DNA of 7,195 nucleotides from Candidatus Krumholzibacteriia bacterium (GCA_014859985.1 JACZKN010000287.1:1-7195), one strand, 5' to 3'; positions 1-7,122 are shown, counted from the stretch's first letter. Notes: generated from the sequence alone by a model not told the origin. Numbers and translations: made by a program.

Positions 1-65
1 CATCTTGCTCGCGGCGCGCGGCGCCGCCCTGCCAGGCGCCCAGGCCGCGCGCCGCGAGCAAGATG
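1..65. repeat. Perfect 22-base inverted repeat at the window edge
   Basis: Bases 1-22 are the exact reverse complement of bases 44-65, with a 21-base spacer. The left arm begins at the very first base, so the repeat may have continued beyond it. It lies inside the coding frame of the YfhO-like gene. On that strand the right arm encodes the end of a membrane helix (ILLAARG, residues 407-413), which fits the family, whereas the left arm encodes a charged stretch (ARREQD). A fold-back join at a contig end is the simplest explanation; a genuine hairpin is possible. Confidence 0.85.
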
Positions 66-1282
66 ACCGCGAAGGCCGTCAGCACCAGGATCATCGAGGG
101 GATGCGGAACTTGTTGAAGTAGGGCAGGAAGCGGTAGAGCAGCTCGTACAGGCCGAAGCCCAGGTTGCCGAACGAGACCAGCACCGCCAGCACGGCCATC
201 GCGCCCAGGGCCGCCACGAGGCTGCGGGTGCGCGGGCCCCAGGCCGCCGCCGCCAAGGCCAGCAGCAGCACGCCCAGGTAGTTGGGGTAGTCGTTGAACG
301 GGCTGGCGCCCAGGTAGGTCGCCTTGCCGAAGCCGGCCGCCGCGGGCAGCACGAAGGTCGGCACCTCCAGGGGCGACAGGGACCAGCCCGTGGCGTAGTC
401 CAGGCCCACACCCCCGCCGCCGGCGGTGTCCTGCCCGCGGATGGAGAGGCCGGCGTAGCCGTGCACCGGCACCAGGAGCATGGCCCCGATCAGGAAACCG
501 ATGGCCAGCCCGCCGAGCACGAGACCGGCGCGCCGCCAGCGCCCGGCGCGGCCGCGCGAGGCTGCCGTGCCGTCCAGGGGCCACAGCCCGTGCCAGACCA
601 CCAGCCAGCCCACCGCCAGCAGGGTGTAATAGGTGATCTGCACGTGGCCCCGCAGCAGCTGCAGGCCCAGCAGCAGGCCGGTCATGGCCACCGCCCGCGC
701 CCCCTGGCCATCGAGCACCCGCCAGGCCCAGCCCACGATCCAGGGCAGGTACATGGCCGCCCCCAGCTTCGAACCGTGGCCGTGCACCGCCCAGGCGACC
801 ACCATCGGCAGCAGCAGCCAGGTGGTGGCACCCAACAGGAGCGCCGGCAGGGGCAGCCGCCAACGGGACAGCAGCCAGACCATGCCCAGGCCGCCGAAGA
901 GCAGGTGGGTCAGCATCCAGAACAGGGGCGCGAAACCGAGCTGGCGCTGCAGGGTGTCCAGCACCAGGGACGGCGGATACAGGAAGCGGACGTAGGCCAG
1001 GGACCCGAAGCTGGGCATCCCCGCGAAGAGATAGGGGTTCCACAGGGGGTACGCGCCCTCGGCCAGCTCCCGGTCGCCGGCGACGGTGAAGGCGTCGGAG
1101 TTGACGGCGTCGCTGCTGGCGAAGATCTCGCCGCGGAACATGGCGCCGGGGTAGAGCAGCGCCAGCACCGCCCACAGGACCAGGGCCGCCGTCAGCCAGC
1201 GCCACAGGCCGGCCGGGCCGGGCAGGCGCGGCGCGACCGACGGCGGCGGCGGCGTGGTCGTTCGCTTGTCACGTCGGGCCAC
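1..1282 (-). CDS. YfhO-like multi-spanning membrane protein, probable GT-C-type glycosyltransferase (3' end missing)
   Basis: The frame is open from a GTG at 1282 to the left edge, giving 427 residues without a stop. YfhO-family proteins are usually about 700-850 residues, so only the N-terminal membrane half is present. A basic, proline-rich cytoplasmic tail (residues 1-26) precedes the first membrane helix (about 27-45). An acidic first outer loop follows (ASSDAVNSD, 55-63) and then WNPYLFAGMPSFGS (81-94). Later family-like stretches are LRGHVQITYY (210-219), DYATGWSLSPLEVP (295-308) and PYFNKFRIPSMI (387-398). About ten hydrophobic helices are visible in all. Bacillus YfhO works with the polyprenyl-phosphate glycosyltransferase CsbB in glycosylating lipoteichoic acid; a similar role on a lipid-linked sugar donor is inferred here. 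The GTG start is chosen because GGGGAG lies 6 bases upstream. The last seven or so residues fall in an inverted repeat at the window edge and may be an assembly artefact. Confidence 0.85.
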   Translation of the reverse strand, partial: MARRDKRTTTPPPPSVAPRLPGPAGLWRWLTAALVLWAVLALLYPGAMFRGEIFASSDAVNSDAFTVAGDRELAEGAYPLWNPYLFAGMPSFGSLAYVRFLYPPSLVLDTLQRQLGFAPLFWMLTHLLFGGLGMVWLLSRWRLPLPALLLGATTWLLLPMVVAWAVHGHGSKLGAAMYLPWIVGWAWRVLDGQGARAVAMTGLLLGLQLLRGHVQITYYTLLAVGWLVVWHGLWPLDGTAASRGRAGRWRRAGLVLGGLAIGFLIGAMLLVPVHGYAGLSIRGQDTAGGGGVGLDYATGWSLSPLEVPTFVLPAAAGFGKATYLGASPFNDYPNYLGVLLLALAAAAWGPRTRSLVAALGAMAVLAVLVSFGNLGFGLYELLYRFLPYFNKFRIPSMILVLTAFAVILLAARGLGAWQGGAARREQD

Positions 1283-1288
1283 GGTGCT

Positions 1289-1294
1289 CTCCCC
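1289..1294 (-). promoter_or_regulatory. Ribosome binding site for the YfhO-like gene
   Basis: GGGGAG on the minus strand lies 6 bases before the GTG at 1282. It fixes this non-ATG start: no ATG, GTG or TTG is seen in frame just upstream, and the membrane protein begins with a normal basic tail from here. Confidence 0.6.
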
Positions 1295-1344
1295 GCGCGG
1301 CCGGCGTGCCGACCGGCCTAAGTGGTTGGTATTGCACGACGGTC

Positions 1345-1374
1345 ATGATATCACCGCGGGACGCCGGCTGTCCA
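1345..1374 (-). promoter_or_regulatory. Sigma70-like promoter for the YfhO-like gene
   Basis: On the minus strand TGGACA (1374-1369, five of six matches to TTGACA) and TATCAT (1350-1345, five of six matches to TATAAT) are separated by 18 bases. TGA directly before the -10 box gives an extended -10 motif. Transcription would start near 1338, leaving a leader of roughly 55 bases before the GTG at 1282. The box sits in the only gap longer than a few bases between genes here and is one of the few AT-richer spots, which supports it. It has not been tested, and the promoter consensus of this organism is unknown. Confidence 0.5.
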
Positions 1375-1384
1375 CCGCCGTCCC
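1358..1384 (-). other. Imperfect inverted repeat around the -35 box
   Basis: GGGACG (minus strand, 1384-1379) and CGTCCC (1363-1358) are perfect complements 15 bases apart and flank the candidate -35 box at 1369-1374. There is no following T-run, so it is not a typical intrinsic terminator for the gene that ends at 1409. It could be an operator or just chance, since six-base complementary arms are common in such GC-rich DNA. Confidence 0.25.
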
Positions 1385-1408
1385 CGCCGCGTCCTGATAC
1401 CGTGCGGC

Positions 1409-2344
1409 TCAGCCGGCGGCATACGGGCGGTCCGTCAACTCGTCCAGGACCCCCTGCCAGACCGCCAGGGCCGTGACCGGCCGCCCCTGCCACAGGTGCC
1501 AGCAGGCGTGCCCGGTCAGGAACGCCAGCTGGCAGGGGATCAGCAGGGGCCAGGTCCACGGCCGCCAGTGCTTGCGCAGCAGGCGCACGTGGCTGCGGCT
1601 GCGCAGCCAGGCCTTGCGGGGGCTGGTGCCGCCCCCGACCGAGGCACTGACCTTGTGCAGCACCAGGGCCCGGGGCACGTGCAGGATGCGCCCGCCCGCC
1701 CGGCGGATGCGCAGGGAGTAGTCGGTGTCCTCGCCGTAGAAATGGAAGTGCTCGTCCAACTCGCCGATCACCTCCAGCGCCCGGGGCGTCAGCAGCAGCG
1801 CGCAGCCGGTGCCCCAGCCCACGAACCGCTCCTCGTTGCGCAGCCGCCCGGTCAGCTTCCGGATGCCCGCGTGCCGGACCCAGCCGGTCCACGGCCCCAC
1901 CAGGCCACCGTCGTACCAGGCCCGGGCCGGGTCGCTGGCGTAGCAGATGCGCGGCGTGGCGGCCCAGGCCTCCGAACGCAGGGCCACCGCCCCGGCCAGG
2001 CGGCCCAGGCTACCCTCGGGCACGACCGTGTCGTTGTTCAGCAGCAGGACCAGGCCCCGCCAGCCGGTGGCGGCCAGGTGGCGCAGACCCACGTTGTTGC
2101 CGCCGGCCCAGCGCAGGTTCGCGCCGGTCTGGACGATCTCCACCTGCGGGTGGTGGGCGCGCACCCAGGCGACCGAGCCGTCGCCGGACGCGTTGTCGAC
2201 CATCAGCAGGCGCAGGTCCGGGTAGCGGGCCTCGGCCAGGGAGCCCAGGCAGTCCGGCAGCACGTCGCGGCCGTTCCAGTTGACCACGAGCACCGCCAGG
2301 GGCGGCAGCGCCGCCTCCGGTCCGTAGCGCCCGGCCTCAGACAC
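1409..2344 (-). CDS. Family-2 glycosyltransferase, rhamnosyltransferase-like (WbbL-like)
   Basis: This 311-residue protein is a GT-A fold glycosyltransferase that would transfer a nucleotide-activated sugar to a growing glycan at the cytoplasmic face of the membrane. Its motifs match WbbL/rhamnosyltransferase-type members: VNWNG (residues 21-25), VDNASGDGS (49-57) for nucleotide binding, LLNNDT (101-106) at the usual DxD metal site, GWGTGCALLLT (176-186), the acidic DEHFHFYGEDTD (197-208) with the likely catalytic acids, and LVLHKVSASVGG (227-238). The C-terminus (about 263-300) has tryptophan-rich hydrophobic segments that could hold it on the membrane. The start is a GTG overlapping the end of the previous gene by 8 bases. 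No good Shine-Dalgarno is seen before it, so translation probably depends on coupling. GTG codons near residue 18 are alternatives, but they would leave little sequence before the first strand. The exact sugar and acceptor are unknown; rhamnose is only a family guess. Confidence 0.88.
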   Translation of the reverse strand: MSEAGRYGPEAALPPLAVLVVNWNGRDVLPDCLGSLAEARYPDLRLLMVDNASGDGSVAWVRAHHPQVEIVQTGANLRWAGGNNVGLRHLAATGWRGLVLLLNNDTVVPEGSLGRLAGAVALRSEAWAATPRICYASDPARAWYDGGLVGPWTGWVRHAGIRKLTGRLRNEERFVGWGTGCALLLTPRALEVIGELDEHFHFYGEDTDYSLRIRRAGGRILHVPRALVLHKVSASVGGGTSPRKAWLRSRSHVRLLRKHWRPWTWPLLIPCQLAFLTGHACWHLWQGRPVTALAVWQGVLDELTDRPYAAG

Positions 2345-3287
2345 GCCGCGCGATTCGGAATGCGGACTCGGGCCGCCGTCCGGCCACCACCAGCTCGGCG
2401 ATCAGGCCCAGGCTGATGGACTGCACCGCCACGATGATGAACACCAGCCCCAGCAGCAGCGCCGGCCGCAGGCGCAGGCCGTGCCCCGCCAGCCATAGGC
2501 CCAGGAAGTAGAGGCTGATGGCACTCCCGGCGGCCAGGAAGAACAGCCCGATGCGCCCGAACAGGTGCAGGGGCGAGGTGCGGCGCGCATGCAGGAAGTA
2601 GACCGTCAGGAGGTCGAGGAAGCCGTTGATGAAGCGGTCGGGGCCGTACTTGGTGCGGCCGAATTTCCGGGCCGCATGGCGGACCGGCAGCTCGGTGACC
2701 CGGAAGCCGTCCAGGTGCGCGAGCGCCGGCACGTAGCGGTGCATCTCGCCGTACAGCCTCACCCGGCGCGTGACCTCGCGCCGGTAGGCCTTCAGGCCGC
2801 AGTTGAAGTCGTGCAGCCGGAGGCCGCACATGCGGGCGGTGAACCAGTTGAACACCTTGCTGGTCTTGTTCTTGATGAAGCCGTCCTGGCGGTCCTGCTT
2901 CCAGCCCGAGACCAGGTCCCAGCCCTCCTCCAGCTTCGCCACCAGGTTGGGGATCTCCGCCGGGTCGTCCTGCAGGTCGGCGTCCATGGTGATCACGACG
3001 TCGGCATCGGCGGCCTCGAAACCGGCGGCCAGGGCCGCGGCCTTGCCGAAGTTGCGGCCGAAGCCCAGGCCGTGCACCTGGGGCCGGTCCGCCGCCAGCC
3101 GTTCCGCCACCGCGAAGGTGCCGTCGCGCGAACCGTCGTCGACGATCCACACCTCCCAGCTGCGGCCCATGCCGTCGATGGCCGCGGCAATGCGCTCGAC
3201 CAGCTCCGGCAGGGACTCGGCCTCGTTCAGCGCCGGCACCACCACGGCGATGTCGCAGCGCGCCGGGACCGTCGTGCCCGTGTTCAC
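2337..3287 (-). CDS. Family-2 glycosyltransferase with two C-terminal membrane helices (DPM1/GtrB/CsbB type)
   Basis: This 316-residue protein probably transfers a sugar from a nucleotide donor to polyprenyl phosphate on the inner face of the membrane, making a lipid-linked donor for outer-face enzymes. The GT-A domain shows VVVPALNEAESL (15-26), IVDDGSRDGT (48-57), GRNFGKAAALAAGF (77-90) and the metal-binding D102-A-D104 in DADLQDDP. Downstream are HDFNCGLKAYRREV (159-172), YGEMHRYVPALA (179-190) and FGRTKYGPDRF (209-219), as in polyprenyl-phosphate mannose/glucose synthases. Two membrane helices follow (about 244-266 and 275-299). The start is a GTG whose last two bases open the TGA stop of the epimerase gene (a GTGA overlap), with GGAGG at 3300-3296 eight bases upstream. 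The open frame continues upstream through the epimerase gene, but that part has no family features and is a shadow, not a fusion. The sugar cannot be told from sequence. Confidence 0.92.
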   Translation of the reverse strand: MNTGTTVPARCDIAVVVPALNEAESLPELVERIAAAIDGMGRSWEVWIVDDGSRDGTFAVAERLAADRPQVHGLGFGRNFGKAAALAAGFEAADADVVITMDADLQDDPAEIPNLVAKLEEGWDLVSGWKQDRQDGFIKNKTSKVFNWFTARMCGLRLHDFNCGLKAYRREVTRRVRLYGEMHRYVPALAHLDGFRVTELPVRHAARKFGRTKYGPDRFINGFLDLLTVYFLHARRTSPLHLFGRIGLFFLAAGSAISLYFLGLWLAGHGLRLRPALLLGLVFIIVAVQSISLGLIAELVVAGRRPESAFRIARRV

Positions 3288-4330
3288 AGGGACGTCCTCC
3301 GGGAGATGGCCCACTCCGCCTCGCGGGCCAGGCCGTCGGCGAAGGCGACCGTGGGGCGGTAGCCGATGGCGGCCTCCACGTGGGTGCGGTCGGCGAAGGT
3401 GTCGCGCACGTCGCCCTTGGCGGTCTCGGTGTAGCGGATCGCGGCGGCCAGGCCGGGCACCCGTGCCGTGAGGATCGCCTGCAGCCGGGCCAGGGCGTCG
3501 GCGAACACCACGCGGCTGCCGCCGCCGGTGTTCAGCACCTCCCAGGGCCGGGCACAGGACACGGCCAGCAGGTTCGCGCGCACCGCGTCGCGCACGTAGG
3601 TGAAGTCGCGGGTCTGGTTGCCGTCGCCGTAGACCTCGAAGACGCGGCCGTCCAGCGCCGCCTCGATGTACTTGCGGAAGGCCATGTCCGGCCGCTGGCG
3701 CGGGCCGTAGACGGTGAAGTAGCGCAGGCTGCTGGTGGGCACGCCGAAGTTCATGGCGTACAGCACGCACAGGTGCTCGGCGGCCAGCTTGGTCACGCCG
3801 TAGGGCGAGTTGGGCCGCGGCAGGACCTGCTCGGTGACCGGCAGCCGCTCCTGGTCGCCGTAGACCGAACTGCTGCTGGAGTAGACGAAGCGCACGAGGC
3901 CGCCCGCCACCCGCGGGTCCTTGCACGCCTCCAGCAGCCGCTGGGTGGCCATGATGTTCCACTGGACGTAGTCGGCGAAGGAGGCGCCCCAGCTGGCGCG
4001 CACGCCCGCCTGGGCGGCCAGGTGGAAGACGGCGCGGCAGCCAGCCAGCAGCGCGCCCGCATCCAGGTCCTCGAGGTGGCGCTCGACGAAGGTGAAGTCG
4101 GGGTGCTCCCGGAAGCCGGCCAGGTTCTCGCGCTTCAGCGCGGGGTCGTAGTAGTCGGTCAGGGCGTCCACGCCGGTGACGCGGCAGCCCAAAGCCAGCA
4201 GCGCCTCGGTCACGGTGCTGCCGATGAACCCCGCGCAGCCGGTGACCACCACCGGCGCCCCCGGACAGAGGACCGCGGTGACCGCCCCGGGCAGTTCGGC
4301 GGCCAGGCCCTGCCAACGCTCACCGGCCAT
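3284..4330 (-). CDS. NAD-dependent nucleotide-sugar epimerase (UDP-glucuronate/UDP-glucose 4-epimerase-like)
   Basis: This 348-residue protein is an extended short-chain dehydrogenase/reductase that would interconvert UDP-sugars by oxidation and reduction at C4, supplying the neighbouring glycosyltransferases. The Rossmann NAD-binding motif is TGCAGFIGS (30-38, glycines 31, 34 and 37). GVDALTDYYDPALKRENL (53-70) resembles UDP-glucuronate 4-epimerases. HLAAQAGVR (105-113) follows, then the active site: the serine run YSSSSSVYG (150-158) with Tyr177 and Lys181 in PYGVTK. RYFTVYGPRQRPDMA (203-217) and YGDGNQTRDFTYVRD (234-248) are substrate-domain hallmarks. The ATG is chosen because GGAGGG (4344-4339) lies 8 bases upstream; it overlaps the previous gene by 11 bases. 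This start adds about 25 residues before the usual first strand, and a GTG at residue 27 is a possible but less supported start. A dehydratase or decarboxylase of the same superfamily is less likely. The substrate is inferred. Confidence 0.92.
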   Translation of the reverse strand: MAGERWQGLAAELPGAVTAVLCPGAPVVVTGCAGFIGSTVTEALLALGCRVTGVDALTDYYDPALKRENLAGFREHPDFTFVERHLEDLDAGALLAGCRAVFHLAAQAGVRASWGASFADYVQWNIMATQRLLEACKDPRVAGGLVRFVYSSSSSVYGDQERLPVTEQVLPRPNSPYGVTKLAAEHLCVLYAMNFGVPTSSLRYFTVYGPRQRPDMAFRKYIEAALDGRVFEVYGDGNQTRDFTYVRDAVRANLLAVSCARPWEVLNTGGGSRVVFADALARLQAILTARVPGLAAAIRYTETAKGDVRDTFADRTHVEAAIGYRPTVAFADGLAREAEWAISRRTSL

Positions 4331-7064
4331 CGGGACTGCCCTCCAGCGCCTCGTCGATGCGCTGCTGCTCGCGGTCCAGGGACTCCTGCCGCATCTGGTC
4401 CAGGGCCCGGGTCATGTCCGGGTCCGGCTCGCCGGCCTGCTGTTCCCAGGCCCGGGCGACCGCCTCCGCCTCCGCGCGGGCCCCGACGGCCTGGTAGAGG
4501 CTGAACTCGGCCTGGTACCAGAACTTCCGCCCGGGCTCGCCGGCGATGCGCTCGTCCAGGAACTCGAACGCCAGCTCGGGCACGCCCCCGCGCACCATGC
4601 CGCGCAAGGCGTTGTAGACCGCGCGCTCCTCCAGTTCCTCGGGCACGTTGCCGGCCAGGGTGGACAGGAACTCCTTGGCCTCCGCGTCCCGGTAGGCCTG
4701 CACCAGCAGCAGGGGGTAGAAATCCAGGGCCTGCTGGTTGAAGGGCTGGACCCGCAGGCTGGCCTCGAAGGAGAGCAGCGCGGTCTGCAGGTGGTGCTGG
4801 TAGGCCGCGGTGTCGGTCAGGGCGATCTCGTTGGCCTTGATGTAGCTCTCGTAGCCGGCGCGGTTGAAAGCGGTCGGATAGTTGCCCAGCAGGTGCACCG
4901 CGTTGGTGCCGCGGAAGACGTCGGTGCGCTTCTCGCCGAGCATCCGGACCAGGGTGTCCAGCTGGGTCGGCGCCAGGCTGCGGCCCTCGGTGCCCAGGAG
5001 CACCTCGCCCGTGTCGGTGGCGCGGCCGGACATCTCGGCGTAGCGGCGCTGGCGCTGGGGCGTGTCGCCGGTCTGCAGCGCGCCCAGCCGGTACACGCCG
5101 AGCATGTTCTCCAGGACCTTGGCGACGTTGGTCGACGGCAGATCGTCCGGTCCCTTGGTGTCGGTCAGCCGGTAGGCCATGCCCTCCATGCTCAGGTTGG
5201 CGAAGTAGCGCTTCATGTTCTCCTGCGGGATGGTGACCGCGAAGAACACCGGGCGCTGCCGGTTCTCGTTGTTGGTGGTGATGATGTCGTGCAGGACATA
5301 GTCCTTGATCATGATCAGCTCGCGCTCGCCCGTCTGCGGATCCTCGAACATGCGGTGCTTCAGCCGGTCGATCTCGTCGTCGCTGCGCCGCATGTCCAGG
5401 CCCTCGTTCTGGCGCAGCTGCTTGATGTACCAGGGCAGGTTCACCAGCGAGAGGTTCACCACCGTCACGTCGCGGCGGAACTGCTCCACGTACTGCAGGT
5501 ACCAGATGGGAAACGTGTCGTTGTCCCCGTTGGTGAAGACGATGGCGTCCCGGTCCAGGCCGGCCAGGATGTTCCAGGCGTACTCGTAGCCGATGCGGTT
5601 GTCGTGGCGGTCGTGCTCGAACCACTTGGTGTGGCCGGGCGCGATGGGCATCAGGGCCATCAGCAGCAGGACCGCGGCCACCAGCTTGGCCGCCGGCGGG
5701 ATGCGCGCCGGCGCGGCGCGGCGCCAGTTCTCGCCAGCGGCGGCCAGCGCCGCGGCGGTCCGGCCCTCGCCCCCGGTGACGTAGCGCAGCAGGGCCGTCG
5801 CCCCCAGCCCGATGAACACCGCGAAGAACATGAAGGCCGCGAAGTAGAAGTAGTCGCGGTCGCGCACCTCGTTCGCCGTGAAGTTCAGGTACAGGGTCAG
5901 GATCTCGCCGTTGATCACGTAGCTGACCAGCGGCACGAGGATCAGCGGCCGCGCCCGGCGCAGGCCGTGGAACAGCCCCAGCAGGGCCAGGAACACCGGA
6001 CCCAGGAAGGTGGTCGCGGCGGTCAGCAGGCCTTGGCCCGGCCCCAGCCAGTAGAACTGCTTGAACAGGAACCCGTAGTAGTAGCCGAACTGCCAGCCCA
6101 GGGGCGCCTGGCGCGAGAACGGGTTCAGGGGCGGGTACTGCTCGCGGCGGATCACCGACAGCAGGGTGGCGAAGGTGTCCGGGTCGGTCTGGTTGACCGC
6201 GGGTTCGGGGCTGGCGGCGGCGCGGATCAGCATCATCACGTGGACGGTCAGGCCCACGAAGAACAGGGCGCTGCCCAGGGCCGCGAAATGGCCGCCCTGG
6301 AAGGCGCGCACCGCCACCACCACCGCGTAGGCCGCCAGCAGCAGCAGCACCAGGCCGTTGTCGCGGACGCTGGTCGAGAGCAGGAAGATGAACAGGCCGC
6401 CGCTCATGAGCCACAGGTCGAACTGCGGCAACTGGTGGTCCCGCGACAGCAACACCAGCAGGAAGATCGCCGGGTAGATCAGCAGGCTGCCCAGGTGGAA
6501 GCCCACGCCCAGGCCCAGCAGGTAGATCATCAGCAGCAGGAGGTTGTTGCTGCCGGCGTGCTGGCGGTGGTCGTACCAGCGCAGGGTCAGCCAGGCCAGG
6601 AACGCCAGCACGAAGCCCGAGAGCCCGTAGACCTCCGCCTCGATGGCGCTGTGCCAGAAGGTCTCGCTGAAGCCCAGGAACAGGGCGCCCACCACGCCGC
6701 CGACTTCCGGCAGCCAGCCGGCATCCGGGTCGGCGCGCCGGCCGATGTCGCTGATGATCAGGAAGATGAAGGTGACCGCGAGCGCGCTGAAGAACGCGGA
6801 CATGAAGTTCACGGCCCAGGCCGTGCGCAGCGCCGGCTCGGTGGTGTCCGGGCTGCCCAGCAGCACGTCGAAGACGCGGCCGACCAGCACGTACAGCGGC
6901 GTGCCCGGCTGGTGGGGCACGCCCACGATGTGGCTGACGGTGATGTACTCGCCGCAGTCCCAGAAATCGGAGGTCGGGCCCAGGGTGGCGGTGTAGACGC
7001 CCAGGGTCAGGACGAAGACACCGGCGGCGATCAGCACGTGGGGCCGGCGGAGCCAGAGGGGCAT
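4320..7064 (-). CDS. DUF2723 / TMEM260-like membrane glycosyltransferase (GT-C fold)
   Basis: This 914-residue protein begins with a membrane helix (about 8-28) and the family signature TLGPTSDFWDCGEYIT (27-42), followed by GVPHQPGTPLYVLVGR (48-63). D36 and E39 lie in the first outer loop, where GT-C enzymes keep their catalytic acids. Roughly a dozen hydrophobic segments fill residues 1 to about 495. FTNGDNDTFPIWYLQ, near residue 510, and VVNLSLVNLPWYIKQL just after it are typical of bacterial DUF2723 proteins. From about residue 735 the chain is soluble and alpha-helical with TPR-like spacing, ending in a charged coiled-coil-like tail. The animal relative TMEM260 is a protein O-mannosyltransferase; bacterial members are thought to be glycosyltransferases using lipid-linked sugar donors. 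Sugar and acceptor are unknown here. The ATG at 7064 has AAGGTGA 7 bases upstream. A longer frame from a TTG at 7163 has no such site, and its extra 33 residues look non-coding. It is the first gene of the operon. Confidence 0.92.
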   Translation of the reverse strand: MPLWLRRPHVLIAAGVFVLTLGVYTATLGPTSDFWDCGEYITVSHIVGVPHQPGTPLYVLVGRVFDVLLGSPDTTEPALRTAWAVNFMSAFFSALAVTFIFLIISDIGRRADPDAGWLPEVGGVVGALFLGFSETFWHSAIEAEVYGLSGFVLAFLAWLTLRWYDHRQHAGSNNLLLLMIYLLGLGVGFHLGSLLIYPAIFLLVLLSRDHQLPQFDLWLMSGGLFIFLLSTSVRDNGLVLLLLAAYAVVVAVRAFQGGHFAALGSALFFVGLTVHVMMLIRAAASPEPAVNQTDPDTFATLLSVIRREQYPPLNPFSRQAPLGWQFGYYYGFLFKQFYWLGPGQGLLTAATTFLGPVFLALLGLFHGLRRARPLILVPLVSYVINGEILTLYLNFTANEVRDRDYFYFAAFMFFAVFIGLGATALLRYVTGGEGRTAAALAAAGENWRRAAPARIPPAAKLVAAVLLLMALMPIAPGHTKWFEHDRHDNRIGYEYAWNILAGLDRDAIVFTNGDNDTFPIWYLQYVEQFRRDVTVVNLSLVNLPWYIKQLRQNEGLDMRRSDDEIDRLKHRMFEDPQTGERELIMIKDYVLHDIITTNNENRQRPVFFAVTIPQENMKRYFANLSMEGMAYRLTDTKGPDDLPSTNVAKVLENMLGVYRLGALQTGDTPQRQRRYAEMSGRATDTGEVLLGTEGRSLAPTQLDTLVRMLGEKRTDVFRGTNAVHLLGNYPTAFNRAGYESYIKANEIALTDTAAYQHHLQTALLSFEASLRVQPFNQQALDFYPLLLVQAYRDAEAKEFLSTLAGNVPEELEERAVYNALRGMVRGGVPELAFEFLDERIAGEPGRKFWYQAEFSLYQAVGARAEAEAVARAWEQQAGEPDPDMTRALDQMRQESLDREQQRIDEALEGSPDGR

Positions 7065-7071
7065 GGACTCG

Positions 7072-7078
7072 TCACCTT
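7072..7078 (-). promoter_or_regulatory. Ribosome binding site deciding the DUF2723 gene start
   Basis: AAGGTGA on the minus strand sits 7 bases before the ATG at 7064 and matches part of the anti-Shine-Dalgarno complement. It favours this ATG over the upstream in-frame TTG at 7163. Confidence 0.65.
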
Positions 7079-7122
7079 CGCTGCAGGGCGGACAGGGACG
7101 GGCCGGACGGCAGACGAAGAGG

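Noticed and set aside
5..1321. A 438-codon plus-strand open frame at the left end
   Set aside because: It is exactly codon-aligned antisense to the YfhO-like frame, is rich in Gln/Gly/Arg/His and has no recognisable features. The minus strand encodes the family motifs.
1269..1346. A 25-codon minus-strand ORF starting at ATG 1346, with GGTGA before it, that could be a leader peptide for the YfhO-like gene
   Set aside because: Its ATG overlaps the candidate -10 box, so a transcript from that promoter would not contain it. The peptide has no attenuator-like residue runs, and the frame is just the end of a longer shadow.
1378..1408. A possible terminator after the WbbL-like gene (GCCGC...GCGGC arms)
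   Set aside because: The stem is only 5 base pairs with a 13-base loop and no T-run follows, so it does not meet the form of an intrinsic terminator.
3288..4316. Possible fusion of an N-terminal domain to the DPM1-like glycosyltransferase through the longer open frame
   Set aside because: The upstream part lies entirely over the epimerase gene in another frame and translates to Arg/Gly/Pro-rich sequence. A GTG with a strong GGAGG site marks the real start at 3287.
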